Assembly (NCBI RefSeq): GCF_010500895.1
Contig: NZ_JAAAWO010000001.1
Location: 310,001-374,000, forward strand
From: Alteromonas genovensis
Lineage (GTDB): Bacteria; Pseudomonadota; Gammaproteobacteria; Enterobacterales; Alteromonadaceae
Length of the DNA: 64,000 bases
Direction: 5' to 3'
Part shown: in pieces, positions 61,764-64,000 of the stretch
Position numbering within the stretch: position 1 is the stretch's first letter
Layout: each line of letters starts with the position of its first letter
Notes under the pieces: generated by a model
The model's input: the letters and a program-made list of their open reading frames with translations, nothing else
The model's database searches: none
Told to the model about the DNA's origin: nothing
Made by a program: the position numbers and the translations under genes

Positions 61764-63158
61764 ATGAATCGCATTTATTTTAGTCTCTCGATACTGATGG
61801 GTTTTTTGTTAATTTCTCATTCTGCGTTGGCTGAGCAAACACGCAATGTCATTTCTCTTGAACAAGCTATTTCGCGGGCACAGCAAAACGATCCTTGGCT
61901 TCATGGAAGTCAGCTTAATCAGAAAGCGACAGAATACCGAAGCGATGCTGCGAACACGTGGGCTAACCCTAAAGTGTCGTTAAGCATGATGAACTTACCC
62001 ACAAATTCGTGGGCGTTTAATCAAGAAGCCATGACCCAATTTAACATTGGCGTAGCACAAATGTTTCCCCGAGGTGATTCTCTCGCCATTCGTGAGGCTC
62101 AGCTTAACATTCAGGCCTCTCAGTTTTCTTTTTTGCGCGAAGACAGAAAGGCGAAATTAGAAACCCTAGTTTCTGAGCTATGGCTGGATGCCTATCTTGC
62201 ACAACAGACTATCGCCCTTATCGAGTCTGATCGCGCCTTGTTCGAGCAGATGTCTGAGGTGGCCAGAGCAAATTATGCTTCAACGGTAGGAAATACAAGA
62301 CAGCAAGATGTGATCCGCGCCGACCTTGAAATCATTCAACTTGAAGACCGTTTAATGGTTCAGCAGCAAGCGTTGGAATTTGCCGTGGCTCAGTTGAATG
62401 AATTTCTTCATATATACAGCCGCAATCAAAGTGGCGAGGCTTTTAACTTCGATTCTCAGCCTTTGGCTTTTTCCGTATCGAACACACTGCCTAAAATTGC
62501 GTTAAATAGCCAAGAAATAACCAACATGAGCACTTATAAAAGAAGCCGAATGGCTCGAGCTCTATCGCAACATCCTGCTGTGAGGGCATTAGAAGTGAAA
62601 AGAAAGGTGTCTGAAAAAGCGATTGATTTGGCTAAGCAGCAGTATAAACCTCAGTGGGGGGTTAACGCTAATTATGGGTACAGAGATGATATGCCATCGG
62701 GGCAGAGCAGAGCTGACTTTTTCTCTGTTGGCGTATCATTCGATGTGCCTTTGTTCACTAAAAAACGACAAGACAAAGAAGTCGCCGCCTCTGTGGCAGA
62801 TGCTGAAGCAGTCAAAACAGAAAAACTGCTGCTCATCAAAAAAATGTTAAGTGCAGTTGAAAAGGAAATAAAGCAGCTAAATCGCTTGCGCGAGCGCCAG
62901 GCGATTTATGAGCAGCAGTTGTTAATACAAACCCACGAGCAAGCCGAAGCTTCTTTAACCGCATATACTAATGATGACGGCGATTTTGCTGAAGTCGTAC
63001 GAGCGAGAATCGCTGTGCTAAACGCCCGAATAGCGTCATTGCAAATAAATGTTGAAGCGCTGAGGACCGTCTCAAGAATCAATTACTTCTTCTCAGATTC
63101 TCATAACAATACATATCGCTTAGATCAGGGCTTAACCCTACAAGAGGGAGAAAAATAA
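61764..63158 (+). CDS. TolC-family outer-membrane efflux protein (CusC/CzcC-like)
   Basis: 464 residues with a signal peptide (to LAEQ) and two OEP repeats: the first starting SLEQAISRAQQNDPWLHGSQ, the second around ALEVKRKVSEKAIDLAKQQY, with long coiled-coil helices in each. Such proteins form trimeric channels spanning the outer membrane. The stop overlaps the start of the next gene (TAATG), so translation is coupled. It is the outer-membrane part of a heavy-metal RND pump. Confidence 0.9.
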   Translation: MNRIYFSLSILMGFLLISHSALAEQTRNVISLEQAISRAQQNDPWLHGSQLNQKATEYRSDAANTWANPKVSLSMMNLPTNSWAFNQEAMTQFNIGVAQMFPRGDSLAIREAQLNIQASQFSFLREDRKAKLETLVSELWLDAYLAQQTIALIESDRALFEQMSEVARANYASTVGNTRQQDVIRADLEIIQLEDRLMVQQQALEFAVAQLNEFLHIYSRNQSGEAFNFDSQPLAFSVSNTLPKIALNSQEITNMSTYKRSRMARALSQHPAVRALEVKRKVSEKAIDLAKQQYKPQWGVNANYGYRDDMPSGQSRADFFSVGVSFDVPLFTKKRQDKEVAASVADAEAVKTEKLLLIKKMLSAVEKEIKQLNRLRERQAIYEQQLLIQTHEQAEASLTAYTNDDGDFAEVVRARIAVLNARIASLQINVEALRTVSRINYFFSDSHNNTYRLDQGLTLQEGEK

Positions 63159-64000
63159 TGTCAAACAACGCACCTAGCTCACCGATTTTTACTACGCCAG
63201 CAAAAGCGGCGATTTTTGGAATCGTCATTGGGGCAGTAGTAGGCGTAGCTCTGTTGATGCTCTTTCAAGGAGGCTTTCAAGGGGAAGAGCATGGCAGTGC
63301 GGCAGCGCAAGACAGTGAAAGTCCCAGCCAGAGCAAAGAGCCTCTTTACTGGGTTGCTCCTATGGATCCAAATTATCGTAAAGATGGGCCAGGAAAATCA
63401 CCCATGGGAATGGATTTGGTTCCTGTTTACGAAGGGCAGCAAGGAAACGCAGAGAATAACCAAGGTAACGGGGCTGGGGTAGTCACCATTTCACCCAATG
63501 TGGTAAATAATTTAGGGGTTAAAACGGCTCCAGTAAAACGTGAACCCATCGACAGCAAAATTTCAACCGTAGGGTATGTTCAGTACGATGAGGATGAAAT
63601 GGTGCATATTCACCCGCGGGTAGCAGGCTGGGTTGAGAAGCTGCATGTAAAAGCTGAGGGCGATAGAGTAGAAAAAGGCGAACCGATTTACACGTTGTAC
63701 TCACCTCAGTTAGTTAACGCGCAAGAAGAACTCGTGATAGCGCTCAAGCGCAAAAATACGGGTTTAATAAACGGAGCAAAAGACAGATTAAAGGCACTGC
63801 AACTATCAGAACGTTTAATTCAAAACTTAGAGAAAACGTTAAAAGTGCAGCAAAATATCACCTTCTATGCCCCCCAATCTGGCGTAGTAGACGGGTTAAA
63901 CATACGAGAGGGCTTTTATGTAAAGCCAGAAAATACGTTGCTTAGTATTGCCAAACTCAACAAAATTTGGGTTGAAGCAGAGATATTTGAACGAGATGCT
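63158..64000 (+). CDS. CusB-like RND periplasmic adaptor (3' part outside window)
   Basis: The frame is open from the ATG at 63158 to the window edge (281 codons seen). An N-terminal membrane anchor (FGIVIGAVVGVALLMLFQGG) is followed by a heavy-metal-binding domain with APMDPNYRKDGPGKSPMGMD (Met and Asp in place of Cys), then the lipoyl-like domain (VHIHPRVAGWVEKLHVKAEG) and a helical hairpin (QEELVIALKRK). This is typical of CusB of Cu(I)/Ag(I) pumps, although Czc-type partners share much of it. The pump gene (CusA/CzcA) should follow outside the window. Confidence 0.92.
   Translation, partial: MSNNAPSSPIFTTPAKAAIFGIVIGAVVGVALLMLFQGGFQGEEHGSAAAQDSESPSQSKEPLYWVAPMDPNYRKDGPGKSPMGMDLVPVYEGQQGNAENNQGNGAGVVTISPNVVNNLGVKTAPVKREPIDSKISTVGYVQYDEDEMVHIHPRVAGWVEKLHVKAEGDRVEKGEPIYTLYSPQLVNAQEELVIALKRKNTGLINGAKDRLKALQLSERLIQNLEKTLKVQQNITFYAPQSGVVDGLNIREGFYVKPENTLLSIAKLNKIWVEAEIFERDA

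Noticed and set aside
1..64000. tRNA, rRNA, CRISPR arrays, prophage or replication origin
   Set aside because: Nothing recognisable was found by reading both strands; this was by eye only.

Overview
The window looks like chromosome of a marine gammaproteobacterium of the Alteromonas type. This rests on the gene order ygfB-pepP-ubiH-ubiI followed by gcvT-gcvH-gcvP, a 6S RNA gene, an MSHA-like pilin, several GGDEF/EAL proteins, YaeQ, DUF4105/DUF3015 and a Cus/Czc-type efflux locus, together with moderate GC. I see no rRNA, tRNA, CRISPR array, prophage or replication origin.

Layout. 1-3.4 kb (minus): the N-terminal part of a GAF histidine kinase, then a 6S RNA gene followed by ribokinase and nucleoside hydrolase. 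3.9-10.1 kb: ygfB, pepP, ubiH, ubiI and a second, exported M24 peptidase. 10.1-13.1 kb: a LysR regulator divergent from nagA, then a DUF4168 protein. 13.4-18.2 kb: glycine cleavage genes, with a 266-bp MITE-like element between gcvH and gcvP. 18.3-20 kb: debris, namely a decayed group II intron immediately behind the gcvP terminator and a fragment of an endonuclease III gene. 20-29 kb: envelope proteins (TPR/TolB-like protein, ArgO exporter, lipoproteins, DUF2490, serine hydrolase, DUF4235, DUF1328). 29.5-34 kb: an ABC ATPase with a permease fused to an M1 aminopeptidase. 34-45.5 kb: pilin, GGDEF-EAL protein, DEAD-box helicase, sugar dehydrogenase, GNAT and a DUF4105-DUF3015 pair. 45.6-52 kb (minus): RIO kinase, PAS-GGDEF protein, and a three-gene unit encoding a borosin-type peptide N-methyltransferase, a 67-residue precursor-like peptide and a large hybrid sensor kinase. 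52.4-60.8 kb: a membrane protein/XRE pair, an inactive-looking S41 protein, YihY, RecQ, MscS, YaeQ, an 18-codon gene with its own promoter and terminator, a Bax-like glucosaminidase and a 44-residue basic protein. 61-64 kb: the start of a heavy-metal RND efflux operon.

The most striking item is the minus-strand unit at 47,634-52,007. Its first gene matches the OphM/SonM family of SAM-dependent peptide-backbone N-methyltransferases closely. The next gene, 13 bp downstream, encodes a small helical protein with a short C-terminal tail, as expected of a split-borosin substrate. A periplasmic-TPR hybrid histidine kinase follows after 5 bp. Split borosins are known from Shewanella; the close coupling to a phosphorelay kinase is the part I would test first.

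Other points worth a second look: 6S RNA without zapA or ygfA beside it; the group II intron relic placed behind a terminator as group IIC introns prefer; the nth fragment; and two small genes, one with a very long perfect Shine-Dalgarno.
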